This document shows positions 22,365 to 31,592 of a DNA stretch of 38,558 bases, in pieces. The position numbers and the translations under genes are program-made. The notes under the pieces are model-generated. The model was not told the origin of the DNA. It did no database searches and saw only the letters and a list, made by a program, of their open reading frames with translations. This DNA comes from JBCCEV01 sp039030125 (GTDB lineage: Bacteria; Pseudomonadota; Gammaproteobacteria; Ga0077536): the NCBI GenBank assembly GCA_039030125.1, contig JBCCEV010000018.1, forward strand, positions 1-38,558, written 5' to 3'. How positions within the stretch are numbered: position 1 is the stretch's first letter; each line of letters begins with the position of its first letter.

Positions 22365-24938
22365 TTGCGTGTTGATCCTCAAGTGATTTATAGCGCGTCG
22401 TTTAACAAAATCCTTAGATTTCAGGGGGATATCGTCACGCAGACCCCCGAGCAGGCGCGGGTCGTACAGGCCGCGATTGATTGTGCGGCATGGGAGTCGG
22501 GCGCCAATGCCTGGGTACCGTCGCGCGCGATTGCCCTTCGTCACTGGCTTGCCATGCACTATGAACAACTCATATTAGAGCCGCAAAGCAACGATTTAAT
22601 GGGCCATTGGCCGCTCGCGACTCAGACCCAGGAGCAGTTTTTTTGGGAGCGCGCCATCGACTCGGTGGCGACATTCAGCGGCGATGATGCCGCTCGAGCG
22701 GTGCCTATGATGCGCGCGGCGCGCGCCCTGATTTACGAATGGCAACTGGGCGATCGGTGGGCTCGGGAGGCGCAGGACGAGGGCGTGCAGACCTTCATTG
22801 ATGCCCATCGTAAATACGCTGAGGTGTTACGCGACGCCGGTTTTCAAGACGCCGTAGACCTGGCCGCCGCGCTATCGCGAACCAGCGAGCGCCGCGCCGC
22901 GCAGAGCCCGTGGTTGAGTCACGGGTTTATCAACCCGCCACCACTGTATCGGACCTTGGTCGCCAGGCGTGCGAATCAAGTTGAGCTTGCCACCGCGCCA
23001 CCCGATCGGGCCGAGATTTTTGACGATGCGAGCGAGGAAATCGGCGCCGCATTCACCTGGGCCGAGCAGTGCGCGAGTGAGCCCGGCGCAAGAGTCGCAA
23101 TCGTGGCGCGCCAGGAATGGATGTCACACCCCGCAACGCGGCGCGCGATCGCTGCTCTCGCTCAGCGAAACATCGGTGTGGTATCGGAACTTAGAACCAG
23201 TGCCGCGACGCAACCGTTGATTGGCGAGGCATTGGCGCTCCTCGCTTGGGAGCGCGAAGCCAGTTGGCTCCAATGGAGCCAACTGATCCGCGCGGTGAGT
23301 ATTAGTGGCGCTCGCGAGGAAGCATCGGCCCGTGCGATTTTCGACACCCAAATACGCGCGAAAGGACGCTATCGGCTGACGGTTTCTGAGGTAATGAGCG
23401 AGCTTGAGCGCCACCCGGACGTCGAGCTTTTGCGCATCACCTTCAAGCGGGTCTTGGAATTATCTGACCGCGCACCGGCCAAACAATCAGTTCAGTCTTG
23501 GCTGCGTCATTTCGAAACACTGCTCAACGTTTGTGGCTGGCCTGGTGATCAGCCTTGGTCGGTTTCCCAGGAACTCCAAGTTCGCGTTTGGCGGCAGGCT
23601 GTGGCGCAACTTGCCGAGCTGCATGGTTTGTTGGGCGAGGTGTCGCGTCGCGAGGCGTTGGCCCGGCTGCGAAAAATTGTCGCCGCTTTGACGATGCCCC
23701 GCGCCGGACATCAACGCAATATTTATTTGGTGGGCCTGGAGGCGGCATTCGCGCTGCAACCGACCTGCGTGTGGGTGGCCCGGCTGAACCACAACGCATT
23801 GCTCCCATTACCCAAAACCTCAGCGCTCATCCCGCGTTACGTGCAACGCCACCATCAAGTCCCAGGTACGCAACGCCAGGCAGAACGCGCCGCGCAAGTG
23901 GCGCTCTACCGGGCGTTGTTTCATGGAGCGCAATGCAGTGTCATCAGTATCAGCCCGGACAGTGAAGGTCTTATCAGTATCCCGGTCAGTCAGTTTCCTG
24001 AGTTTGATGGTCAGGCCAAGTCCGCTCGAGCGGACGTTGATGATGGTCAAAGTGTGGCGCTCGAAGCGATTAGCGATTATCGCGGGGCGGCACTTGAGAC
24101 CCGCGAAATCAAACGTGGGATCACATTCTTCGCCGATCAAGCCGCCTGCCCTTTTCGAGCCTATGCGCGACACCGCCTCAATGCGCGGGCGCTTGAGGAG
24201 CCGCAACCCGGGGTTTCGCCGTTGGACCGAGGACGCGTGGTTCACCATGCGTTGGCGCTTTTTTGGGCGCGCGTGCGCACGTCAAACCAGTTGCGTGACA
24301 TGGCGCCGAATACGCGCGCTGAATTGATAGAAAGCGCTGTCGAAGATGGCATTCGAACTTTGCACTTAGCGACCGATCTTGACCGTGAGCTGTGGTTGTT
24401 GGAACGACAGCGCCTCAAGGCTCTGATAGAGGAATGGCTGAGCGTTGAGATGGGCCGCGAGGGCTTTCAGGTTAAAGCCGTCGAACAGTCAGGAACGGTG
24501 CGGATTGCTGATTTTAATTTCCGCGTCCGTGTCGATCGCGTTGACGTTGACGCCGAGGACCGCGGGCTATTGATTGACTACAAGACAGGGCAGACCGCCG
24601 CTCGCGATTGGGAAGTCCCGCGGCCGGATTCACCACAGCTACCGCTGTATGCGGTCAGCGAGGCCGTCGGCCGGGTTGAGGCGATCGCTTACGGCAAAGT
24701 GGTCGCGAGCAAAATGAGCTTAAAACCCTATCCGCCTCGCGAGGCCGAGTCTGCAGTGCTCTGGCAAGAACAATTGGATCAATGGCGGGATGCCTTCGAA
24801 GCATTGGCCGGCGAGATGCGCAATGGCCATGCCGCGGTCATGCCGAAGTATGGCTATCAAACTTGCCGTCATTGCGATCTCATGGACGTTTGCCGGGTCG
24901 CCACCGGTCTCAGCGCGGCGGATCGCGATCATGAATGA
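22365..24938 (+). CDS. AddB-like nuclease subunit (PD-(D/E)XK, Fe-S type)
   Basis: An 857-residue protein of the gammaproteobacterial 'probable DNA repair protein' class related to AddB. The first about 600 residues resemble an inactive helicase fold. The C-terminal nuclease has 'LDRGRVVHHALALFW' (His motif), 'VRVDRVDVD' and 'LLIDYKTGQTAARDW' (D-x-K motif). The Fe-S staple is intact: an early Cys in 'FADQAACPFRAYARHRL' and late Cys in 'CRHCDLMDVC', spaced C-x2-C-x5-C as in AddB. It works with the AddA-like protein to process double-strand breaks for RecA. The start is TTG 22365 or GTG 22383; neither has a clear site. It overlaps the AddA-like gene by 8 bases. The 42-base gap to the DUF4124-like gene implies a shared divergent promoter. 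Confidence 0.9.
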   Translation: MRVDPQVIYSASFNKILRFQGDIVTQTPEQARVVQAAIDCAAWESGANAWVPSRAIALRHWLAMHYEQLILEPQSNDLMGHWPLATQTQEQFFWERAIDSVATFSGDDAARAVPMMRAARALIYEWQLGDRWAREAQDEGVQTFIDAHRKYAEVLRDAGFQDAVDLAAALSRTSERRAAQSPWLSHGFINPPPLYRTLVARRANQVELATAPPDRAEIFDDASEEIGAAFTWAEQCASEPGARVAIVARQEWMSHPATRRAIAALAQRNIGVVSELRTSAATQPLIGEALALLAWEREASWLQWSQLIRAVSISGAREEASARAIFDTQIRAKGRYRLTVSEVMSELERHPDVELLRITFKRVLELSDRAPAKQSVQSWLRHFETLLNVCGWPGDQPWSVSQELQVRVWRQAVAQLAELHGLLGEVSRREALARLRKIVAALTMPRAGHQRNIYLVGLEAAFALQPTCVWVARLNHNALLPLPKTSALIPRYVQRHHQVPGTQRQAERAAQVALYRALFHGAQCSVISISPDSEGLISIPVSQFPEFDGQAKSARADVDDGQSVALEAISDYRGAALETREIKRGITFFADQAACPFRAYARHRLNARALEEPQPGVSPLDRGRVVHHALALFWARVRTSNQLRDMAPNTRAELIESAVEDGIRTLHLATDLDRELWLLERQRLKALIEEWLSVEMGREGFQVKAVEQSGTVRIADFNFRVRVDRVDVDAEDRGLLIDYKTGQTAARDWEVPRPDSPQLPLYAVSEAVGRVEAIAYGKVVASKMSLKPYPPREAESAVLWQEQLDQWRDAFEALAGEMRNGHAAVMPKYGYQTCRHCDLMDVCRVATGLSAADRDHE

Positions 24939-27900
24939 TCGGCAAGCTCGAGAGCGGGCTGTTGATCCCAGCCGTTCGTTTCTCGTTACCGCGCCGGCTG
25001 GATCGGGAAAAACCAGCCTTTTGGTTCGGCGTTTTCTCATTCTTTTGACGACCGTTGAGGAACCCGAAGAGATCGTGGCGGTGACTTTCACCCGCAAAGC
25101 CGCAGAGGAGATGCGCGAGCGTATCGTCGGCGAAATTACGCAGGCCTTGGTGGCGCCACAGGCTGCTGATCCGGTGCTGCAAAAGGTTGTGCGAAACGAT
25201 AAGGACAAAGGCTGGCGGCTGGCCGAGGATCCGCTGCGTCTTCGCATTCAAACGATCGATGCGCTGTGTAGCGAACTTGTGCGGGCGGCGCCGGCGGCGG
25301 CAGGTTTTGTGGGGCTTAACGCGGTGGTTGAAGATGCACGCGAGATCTACCGAGATGCCGCGCGTGAAGCTTTATTGGAGGTCGCGGGTTCCGATCACAT
25401 GGCGCGCGAGCATGCCGCACATGTATTGGTGCTATGTGGTAATCGCTGGGATTTGCTTGAGCCTTATTTGATAGCGCTCCTGGCCAGGCGCGATCAATGG
25501 TTACCGTTATTGGGCGTCGGTCGCGACCGGGAGGTCCTGGAAAGCGCAATCCGAAACGAAGTGAATGGGCGCCTGGCGGCGGCGGCTGGCATGCCGGTCG
25601 AGCTACGCGCAAAGCTAATTGAACTCGCTCGCGCCGTCGGCGCGCATTGCCGTGAGGACTTGCCCGATTCACCCTTCGCGCAATTAGCGGATCTGAGCGA
25701 ATTTCCCGCGGCCACGGGGGGTGAGTTACCCGCGTGGCTACTGCTTGCAAGCTGGCTGCTGACCAGAGGTGGCCAATGGCGCCGCCGGGCCGACAAGACG
25801 GTCGGTTTTGCCCCCGGCGAGGCCGGACGGGAACTGAAAAAAGCCTATCTCGATCTTCTCGCTGAGTTTGAACAACTGGAAGGTTTAGAAAGCGCATGGG
25901 CGCACCTTGCGCAACTGCCGCCCACTGAATACGCTGATTCAGCTTGGCAAAATATCGCCGCGGTGATCGCTTTGTTAGTGCGCGCCACGGCACATTTGAA
26001 ATTGCGCTTCGCGCAAACCGGGCAAGTGGATTTTACGGAGATCCTACTTGCCGCAATCCAGGCGTTAGGCAGCGGTGACGCCCCGGGCGAGCTTGCGATG
26101 GCGATGGACCACCGGCTCAACCATTTGCTCGTTGATGAGTTTCAGGACACCTCGGTGTCGCAATTTGAATTGCTGCACAAGCTGACCGCGGGATGGGTCG
26201 AAGACGACGGCCGTACGCTATTTTTGGTCGGTGACCCGATGCAGTCGATTTATCGGTTCCGCCAGGCGGACGTGCGAGTGTTTTTCACGGTGGCGGGAGC
26301 GAAACGGTTAGGCAGCGTCGCCCTCGAGCCTTTGGTTTTAAATACCAATTTTCGCACGCAGCAAGGACTGGTGAGCTGGTTTAATCATGCGTTCACCGAA
26401 GAACGCGAGCGCCGAGACCCTGCGAATCAGTTTGTGGCGCAAACCGCGGAACGCTCGCTGCGCGCTGGCGCGCCGGTATCCTTTCATATTCTCGACAGCG
26501 ATATTATCGACCATGAAGCGCACTGCGTTGCGAACATTATCGATGCCGAGCGCGCTGTCGATCCCGCGCGTGAGATCGCGGTGCTTGTGCGCAGCCGATC
26601 GCACATCGGCCCGCTGCTCGAGATCTTGCGCAAACGTGGGGTTGCATTTGTCGCCGAGGATGTCGAACAACTCATCACCCGCCCGGCGGTGAGCGATTTA
26701 ATGGCGCTCACGCGCTCGCTCGCGCATCTTGATGATCGCGCCGCCTGGATAGCCATTTTACGTGCGCCTTGGTGTGGGGTGTCTCTGGAAGTGCTAACGG
26801 TTCTAAACCAAAGCAGTCGCACGACTGTGTTTGAAGCACTAGCGGATGAGCAGGTGCTAAGTGCAATTGGGCGCTCGGACCAACAGCGGCTGCGGCATGT
26901 GCGCGAGGTGACCGCCGAGGCCATCGCTAAGCTCGGCCGGTTTCCGATCAGTGAAGCTGTCGCAAGAGCTTGGGCGGCGTTGGGGGGGGCGCTTTGTTTT
27001 GATGAGCATCAGTGCCGGGACGCCGAGCGCTATTTCGAATTGCTCGAGCGTGAGGAGTTACAGCTCGGGGAAATTGGCAATGCCCGGCTTACCGAGCTCC
27101 TCGCCCGCGAATTTGTCGCCACCGGCAATGGCTTGGAGGCCGTTGTTGAGGTGATGACGATCCACCGCGCGAAAGGCCTAGAGTTTGATACGGTGATTTT
27201 GATGGGGGCGGGAAGTGTCGCGCGTGCCGACAGTGGTCCGTTGCTGCTGTGGGATGAACGCCTGCGTTCGAATCAAAAGTCCGATTTGCTGATTGCGACC
27301 CGTCAGGCTGACTCTGATCGACAGGAGCAGCTCTATGCCTATTTGTGGTCGGGCGAGAAGGAAATGGCGCAAGCCGAAGCGGTGCGCTTGTTGTATGTGG
27401 CGCTCACGCGCGCTCGCGATAAGCTCCATATCGTTGGTCAGCTTGCTGGGCAAACGCCCGCAAAACCCCGGCCGCGGTCGTTCCTTGATTGGCTTTGGGA
27501 AACCAATGAGGAAGCGATCTTGGCGGGCGCCATCAGCATCGATGCGGCGCCGGCAAGTTCCGAAGCGGCGTCTTCCGCGCTACTGAGATTACCGCTCGAT
27601 CGGATCCCGCCAGTAGTCAAGAGCACGCTGCAAGAGACACCCACTAGCGAGATCCCGGAATTTGCATGGGCGGAGGTCGCGGCCCGTCAGATCGGCGTGA
27701 CCACGCATCGGGTTTTGGAACAAATTGGCCGGGACGGCCTTGACGCCTGGGGTCACGAGCGGGTTGCCGATCTGGAGGGTTTTTTAACCACCGATCTGCT
27801 GCGCAATGGGTTTTCCCGAGCAGACGTGTCAGCCGCATGTCAGCAGATACAAAAAACCGTTGCTAATTTACTCAATAGCACGCGTGGCCGTTGGCTTTTT

Positions 27901-28221
27901 GATCCCGGCCACAGCGACGCACACAGCGAGTTCCGGATCGCTGCGAGAAGCGAAACGACCATCGAACATTACGTGATCGATCGGACGTTCATCGATCAAT
28001 CAGGCATCTGTTGGATCGTTGATTTCAAAACCGGCGGCCATCTTGGCGGCGATGTTGAGACCTATCTCGAGCAGCAACAACAGCGCTATCGCGCGCAGCT
28101 CGAACGCTATGCGCGCGTGATCGCGACAATCAAGCCCAACCCGATCCGATTGGGGCTGTATTTCCCGGCTTTAGACGGCTGGCGCGAATGGCCGCGGCCG
28201 GCGACGCCAAACACCGAGTGA
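24931..28221 (+). CDS. AddA-like UvrD-family helicase-nuclease
   Basis: A 1096-residue helicase/exonuclease subunit. Helicase motifs: Ia Walker A 'VTAPAGSGKTSLL' (about 19-31), 'AVTFTRKAAEEMRERI', DExx box 'LLVDEFQDTSVSQFELL', 'GDPMQSIYRFRQADVRVFF', 'VMTIHRAKGLEFDTVIL' and motif VI 'LLYVALTRARDKLHIVG'. The C-terminal nuclease domain has 'CWIVDFKTGGHLGG' (D-x-K). So it is an active helicase with its own nuclease, as in AddA. ATG 24931 overlaps the upstream stop (24936-24938), so both subunits are coupled. An in-frame extension to 24790 lies inside the AddB-like gene and is unlikely. Its 3' end overlaps the VPLPA-type gene on the other strand by 51 bases. Confidence 0.94.
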   Translation: MNDRQARERAVDPSRSFLVTAPAGSGKTSLLVRRFLILLTTVEEPEEIVAVTFTRKAAEEMRERIVGEITQALVAPQAADPVLQKVVRNDKDKGWRLAEDPLRLRIQTIDALCSELVRAAPAAAGFVGLNAVVEDAREIYRDAAREALLEVAGSDHMAREHAAHVLVLCGNRWDLLEPYLIALLARRDQWLPLLGVGRDREVLESAIRNEVNGRLAAAAGMPVELRAKLIELARAVGAHCREDLPDSPFAQLADLSEFPAATGGELPAWLLLASWLLTRGGQWRRRADKTVGFAPGEAGRELKKAYLDLLAEFEQLEGLESAWAHLAQLPPTEYADSAWQNIAAVIALLVRATAHLKLRFAQTGQVDFTEILLAAIQALGSGDAPGELAMAMDHRLNHLLVDEFQDTSVSQFELLHKLTAGWVEDDGRTLFLVGDPMQSIYRFRQADVRVFFTVAGAKRLGSVALEPLVLNTNFRTQQGLVSWFNHAFTEERERRDPANQFVAQTAERSLRAGAPVSFHILDSDIIDHEAHCVANIIDAERAVDPAREIAVLVRSRSHIGPLLEILRKRGVAFVAEDVEQLITRPAVSDLMALTRSLAHLDDRAAWIAILRAPWCGVSLEVLTVLNQSSRTTVFEALADEQVLSAIGRSDQQRLRHVREVTAEAIAKLGRFPISEAVARAWAALGGALCFDEHQCRDAERYFELLEREELQLGEIGNARLTELLAREFVATGNGLEAVVEVMTIHRAKGLEFDTVILMGAGSVARADSGPLLLWDERLRSNQKSDLLIATRQADSDRQEQLYAYLWSGEKEMAQAEAVRLLYVALTRARDKLHIVGQLAGQTPAKPRPRSFLDWLWETNEEAILAGAISIDAAPASSEAASSALLRLPLDRIPPVVKSTLQETPTSEIPEFAWAEVAARQIGVTTHRVLEQIGRDGLDAWGHERVADLEGFLTTDLLRNGFSRADVSAACQQIQKTVANLLNSTRGRWLFDPGHSDAHSEFRIAARSETTIEHYVIDRTFIDQSGICWIVDFKTGGHLGGDVETYLEQQQQRYRAQLERYARVIATIKPNPIRLGLYFPALDGWREWPRPATPNTE

Positions 28222-28803
28222 CGCCAGCGATAATGCTGTCGCCAATCCCATGCCTGGTAGTGGGACGGGAACGACTTGCCCCACGATCACCACGTTGTCG
28301 AGTCGCAGGGTTCCCGCATTGCTGGTGGCGTTGAGTCCTCTAAAGGCAATGCTGAGTGTGCTGTCTGGCAGCAATGTCAAATCGACGCTGTGCGAGATGA
28401 AGCTCGTTGTCACGTTGAGGCTGGCCTGCGCCAAATCGTTGATTTCGATCAGCAGGTCTTGAGGACCGCTCGCCGAAGCACGAACGTCAAACAAGAGCTG
28501 TTCGAGCCTAAGGTCTGCCGAGAAGCTTAAGAGCGTGAGAATCAGCCGGTTACCGTCTTGGAATCTCGAAGTTGCCAGCGCGCGGCCGGGATTGCCCGAG
28601 AAGCCAGTCACTTTGGATTGTTCGTCGGTCCACGCCGCGAGATCAATGGCGGCATCAAGTGTGGCGGCTTCGGTTACAAATTCGCCGCTGGGCGAATCAA
28701 AGGTGAACCCGGCAAGCGTGGCTGCGAGGGCGGGGGAAGAAGATGCGAAAAAAAGCAGTAGCAGGGGCCAGCACGGGGTGCGGCGAGAATTTTGGACATC
28801 CAT
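28171..28803 (-). CDS. Exported protein with VPLPA/PEP-CTERM-like sorting tail
   Basis: A 210-residue protein: signal peptide ('WPLLLLFFASSSPALA', cleavage near residue 27), a beta-rich body, and a C-terminal tail 'VPVPLPGMGLATALSLASLG' followed by 'VWRRRPRP'. That is the three-part PEP-CTERM/VPLPA arrangement (Pro motif, hydrophobic helix, Arg cluster) recognised by exosortases in exopolysaccharide-producing bacteria. The body is not a known enzyme by motif; a role in the extracellular matrix is suggested by the tail. ATG 28803 has AGGAG (28814-28810) 6 bases upstream; a TTG at 28809 is rejected. Its last 51 bases are antisense to the end of the AddA-like gene. Confidence 0.75.
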   Translation of the reverse strand: MDVQNSRRTPCWPLLLLFFASSSPALAATLAGFTFDSPSGEFVTEAATLDAAIDLAAWTDEQSKVTGFSGNPGRALATSRFQDGNRLILTLLSFSADLRLEQLLFDVRASASGPQDLLIEINDLAQASLNVTTSFISHSVDLTLLPDSTLSIAFRGLNATSNAGTLRLDNVVIVGQVVPVPLPGMGLATALSLASLGVWRRRPRPFAPAV

Positions 28804-28889
28804 ATCCAACTCCTAATTGTTGTAGCGGTTCTATCCTTGAACCGACTCGGAGTGTGACATTTCGAAGCGCCGCATTCAACGGCCCTGGA

Positions 28890-30275
28890 TTAATCGATTT
28901 CCTCGATGTTCACCTGAAGCGAGGCGGGACCGGATTCGATGATGTGGATAAGCTCCGATTGCCGCTTAGCGCCGGATTTATGAAAGACATGCTTCAGGTG
29001 CGTGCGCGCTGTATTCACCGTGATCTCCAGGCGCTCCGCGGTGGCATCGAGCGAGAAGCCCATGGCTAGGCTTTGGACTAAACGGGCTTCTGTTTTGGTA
29101 AATCCATAAAGCCGTTGCAAGGTCGGCGCGGACAGCGTCCGGTAGCCCTCCGATTCGAACAGATGCAAAACCGCGAGCGCTTTACTGTGTCCTGCAAAGC
29201 GGCCTGAGGGCACCACCGCGACAATCATGTCGATGGCCGGTGATTCCGCGACCGCGGCCAGGCGATGCACAAACCCGTTCGCGGGGTTCGAGTCGTTGGC
29301 GCGCTGGGTGTCGAAAAACCGCTGGATTTGCGTCTTGACGCTGTCATCTACCGCTATCAGTTTGCCCCCTGAAAAATCGAGCGAGCGGTTGGCGCTCACG
29401 ATTTCATGGGCACGTTGGTTCATCCGAACCACTTGCATCGATGCGTCAATAATAATGATGCCATTGGGTTGAACGTTCAGCGCATGGGCCAGGGCATCAC
29501 GTTGGCGCAGCAGCTCGCTCACGGTTTCGTCGACGGTCGCTTGGGAGATCCGCAATGCGAGCCCGAAACAATTACCTTGGGAATCGCGCAAAGGCGAAAT
29601 TACATCGGCCGCCGTCGCGGCTCCCTGATGACCGGTCTGATGGCGGATCGGGAGCTGAAATTCGGGTCCGCCCGCTAATAGATCGTTGACAATCTGGATG
29701 GCGAATTCAGCCTCGATGCCATAAAAAAATTCGAGCAGGTTAACCAGCGGTGCACCGATAATTTCATCGCGGCGCCAGCCTGTGACTTCCTCGGCGTGGG
29801 CGCTGAGAAAACTAACCGTACCGTCCAAATCCGTTGTGAGCACGGCGTCTTTGTCATTGCGCAGCGTGGCATTGGCGCGGCTGACCGGCGATGGCAGAGT
29901 GCTTTGGTCTTCCGGAAAGGCCAGATCGATAGCGGTGAGCAAATCTTTCGTGGTGAACGGCTTGTTGATGAACCCGGCCGGCCGGGTGCGCCGAGCGCGC
30001 TCCAGCAGTTCGGCATCGGCGTAGGCCGATACGTAGATTACGGGGATGTCCATTTCCGAGCGGATTTGTAGTGCCGCGTCGATGCCGTCCATGCCTTCGC
30101 CGAGCTTGATATCCATCAGAATCAGATCGGGTCGCAGTTCCTGGGCTTTCGCCACGGCCTCCGCGCCATCAGAAGCAATCCCAAGGACGTCATGCCCGAG
30201 GCCTTTGAGGCGCATGCGCAAGGCCCCCGCGACAGATCGCTGGTCTTCGACGACGAGAATATGCCTAGCCGACAT
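28890..30275 (-). CDS. REC-PAS-PAS-LuxR response regulator
   Basis: A 461-residue regulator with an unusual layout. Receiver at 1-120: 'ILVVEDQRSVAGAL', Asp in 'DLILMDIKLGEGMDG', Lys in 'GFINKPFTTKDL'. PAS domain about 135-245: 'AVLTTDLDGTVSFLSAHAEE', 'VTGWRRDEIIG'. Second PAS-like domain about 265-380: 'NGIIIIDASMQVVRMNQRA'. C-terminal LuxR helix-turn-helix about 395-450: 'GFTKTEARLVQSLAMG', 'TVNTARTHLKHVFHKSG'. Phosphorylation and a small ligand or redox cue may both gate DNA binding. No kinase gene is adjacent, so it is an orphan here. The start is ATG 30275 (or TTG 30281), with no strong ribosome site. It lies 73 bases beyond dksA on the same strand. Confidence 0.9.
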   Translation of the reverse strand: MSARHILVVEDQRSVAGALRMRLKGLGHDVLGIASDGAEAVAKAQELRPDLILMDIKLGEGMDGIDAALQIRSEMDIPVIYVSAYADAELLERARRTRPAGFINKPFTTKDLLTAIDLAFPEDQSTLPSPVSRANATLRNDKDAVLTTDLDGTVSFLSAHAEEVTGWRRDEIIGAPLVNLLEFFYGIEAEFAIQIVNDLLAGGPEFQLPIRHQTGHQGAATAADVISPLRDSQGNCFGLALRISQATVDETVSELLRQRDALAHALNVQPNGIIIIDASMQVVRMNQRAHEIVSANRSLDFSGGKLIAVDDSVKTQIQRFFDTQRANDSNPANGFVHRLAAVAESPAIDMIVAVVPSGRFAGHSKALAVLHLFESEGYRTLSAPTLQRLYGFTKTEARLVQSLAMGFSLDATAERLEITVNTARTHLKHVFHKSGAKRQSELIHIIESGPASLQVNIEEID

Positions 30276-30348
30276 TTGCACGGCTCACGATCCCGGTGAA
30301 ACTATGGAGCCTAGATTATCGCACTTCCAACACGAGGGAGTGTGAAAT

Positions 30349-31266
30349 CTATCGCTCGTCGCGAAACTGCCGGCGAAACATTTCCCGGCGTTCTTGGGCA
30401 TCCACGGTTAGTGTTGCGATGGGGCGCGCTTCGAGGCGGCTGAGGCCAATTTCTTCGCCCGTCTCTTCGCAGTATCCGTAGCTGCCCTCCTCGATGCGCT
30501 TGAGGGCTTCCCCGATCTTTTTCAGCAGTTTCCGATAACGATCGCGGGTGCGTAGCTCCAGGATATTGTCGCTTTCGCGGCTCGCGCGCTCAGCCTCATC
30601 GCCAACTTCTCTGATCTCGGTACGGAGGTGTTCGAGCGTTTGCTGAGATTCGATGATCAGCTCATCGCGCCAGGTTTCCAGCTTGCGCTTGAAGTAGAGT
30701 AGCTGCTCGGGCCCCATATATTCTTCTTTGGATGAAGGCAGATACCCGGGCTTGAGTTCGACGCCATCGAGGTTAACGCTGCGGATATTGAGGCCGCCCT
30801 CGGGACTCGCTTTCTCAACGGATTCATGCGGCCTGGCCAGCAGTTGGCCTTTGGTGCCGGCGCGCTTTTTCTTCGCTTTCTTCTTCTTTGGTGGGCTTTG
30901 AGGCGCTTCGCTGGCGCCTGGCGGGCTTTTCGCGGCCGCTTTTGCGGGGGCCGCTTTTTTGGCGGTGGCTTTCTTTGCCACCTTCTTTTTGCCGACCGTT
31001 GTTTTCTTCTTGGCGGGCGCCGCCTTCTTCTTGGCCGTAGCCTTCTTTTTAACCGTGACTTTCTTTTTGGTGGCTTTCTTCTTTGCGGTCTTGCGAGCCG
31101 GCGCGGCCTTTTTCGCCGTTTTTTTCTTAGGGCTTACTTTTTTCTTCGCCACTTTTTTCCGGGGCGCGCTGGTCTTGGCAACCTTTTTCTTGCTTGCCTT
31201 CTTTGTGGTGGCCTTCTTCGCCACCTTCACCTTTTTCTTAACGACTTTCTTTTTCGCTTTCGCCAC
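30349..31266 (-). CDS. dksA: DksA-family RNA polymerase regulator with long Lys/Ala (AlgP/H1-like) tail
   Basis: A 305-residue protein; E. coli DksA has 151. Residues 1-140 are a Lys/Ala/Pro/Thr-rich, histone-H1-like tail with many 'KKAAPA', 'AKKK', 'TAKK' repeats. Residues about 175-305 are DksA: coiled coil 'YFKRKLETWRDELI', tip motif 'VGDEAERASRESDN' (Asp223, Glu226 where E. coli has Asp71, Asp74), then 'ELRTRDRYRKLLKKI'. The zinc finger reads C266-EE-T269 ... T287-VD-A290, so three of four Cys are replaced. The CxxT form also occurs in alphaproteobacterial DksA and resembles zinc-independent DksA2. GTG 31266 is preceded by AAGGA at 7 bases and opens the Lys tail; the longer frame to 31338 is unlikely. 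DksA binds the polymerase secondary channel; the tail should bind DNA or RNA. Confidence 0.9.
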   Translation of the reverse strand: MAKAKKKVVKKKVKVAKKATTKKASKKKVAKTSAPRKKVAKKKVSPKKKTAKKAAPARKTAKKKATKKKVTVKKKATAKKKAAPAKKKTTVGKKKVAKKATAKKAAPAKAAAKSPPGASEAPQSPPKKKKAKKKRAGTKGQLLARPHESVEKASPEGGLNIRSVNLDGVELKPGYLPSSKEEYMGPEQLLYFKRKLETWRDELIIESQQTLEHLRTEIREVGDEAERASRESDNILELRTRDRYRKLLKKIGEALKRIEEGSYGYCEETGEEIGLSRLEARPIATLTVDAQERREMFRRQFRDER

Positions 31267-31592
31267 GTCGGTTTCCTTCGCCAAAAACTGCGAGTGAAGG
31301 CGCTGAAATGAGCTCGCCCACCGCAGAAGGCGACGCACATTAAAGCATTTTGCGCCTCCTTAGCAACTCGCGCCCGGCGCCGGAAATTCGCCAAAACACC
31401 CAGAGCGCAGCGCGGCCAATTAATGGGGCCGAGGGCGGCGTCGCTTTTCGAAAGTGCTAGGGTTTAGTAGACTTCAAGGCGCATCGCCGAGCCCTACGAT
31501 TTCGATGCGGTCGGACCAGTAGGATATTGGGCTGTTCCTCCAGAACGGACCCAATTGAAGGCCGGCGCGGTTACCTGTCGGGGAAATTTTTG
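31267..31592. other. Intergenic region between dksA and the cytochrome genes
   Basis: 326 bases between two divergent genes. It must hold both promoters, but no convincing -35/-10 pair was recognised on either strand. The part at 31365-31450 is GC-rich and contains GCGCCCGGCGCCGG. No gene is supported; a 75-codon minus frame (31474-31701) overlaps the cytochrome gene and is a shadow. Confidence 0.4.

Noticed and set aside
22323..22568. N-terminal extension of the DUF4124-like protein
   Set aside because: The signal peptide starts at ATG 22322; the extension crosses the AddB-like start region and has random composition.
30349..30500. Loss of zinc-finger Cys in DksA as a novelty
   Set aside because: CxxT-type DksA with missing Cys is widespread in alphaproteobacteria and similar to zinc-independent DksA2, so by itself it is not new.
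30826..31311. Hydrophobic Leu/Phe-rich frames opposite the dksA tail
   Set aside because: They are the antisense image of Lys codons (AAG/AAA read as CTT/TTT) and are not membrane protein genes.
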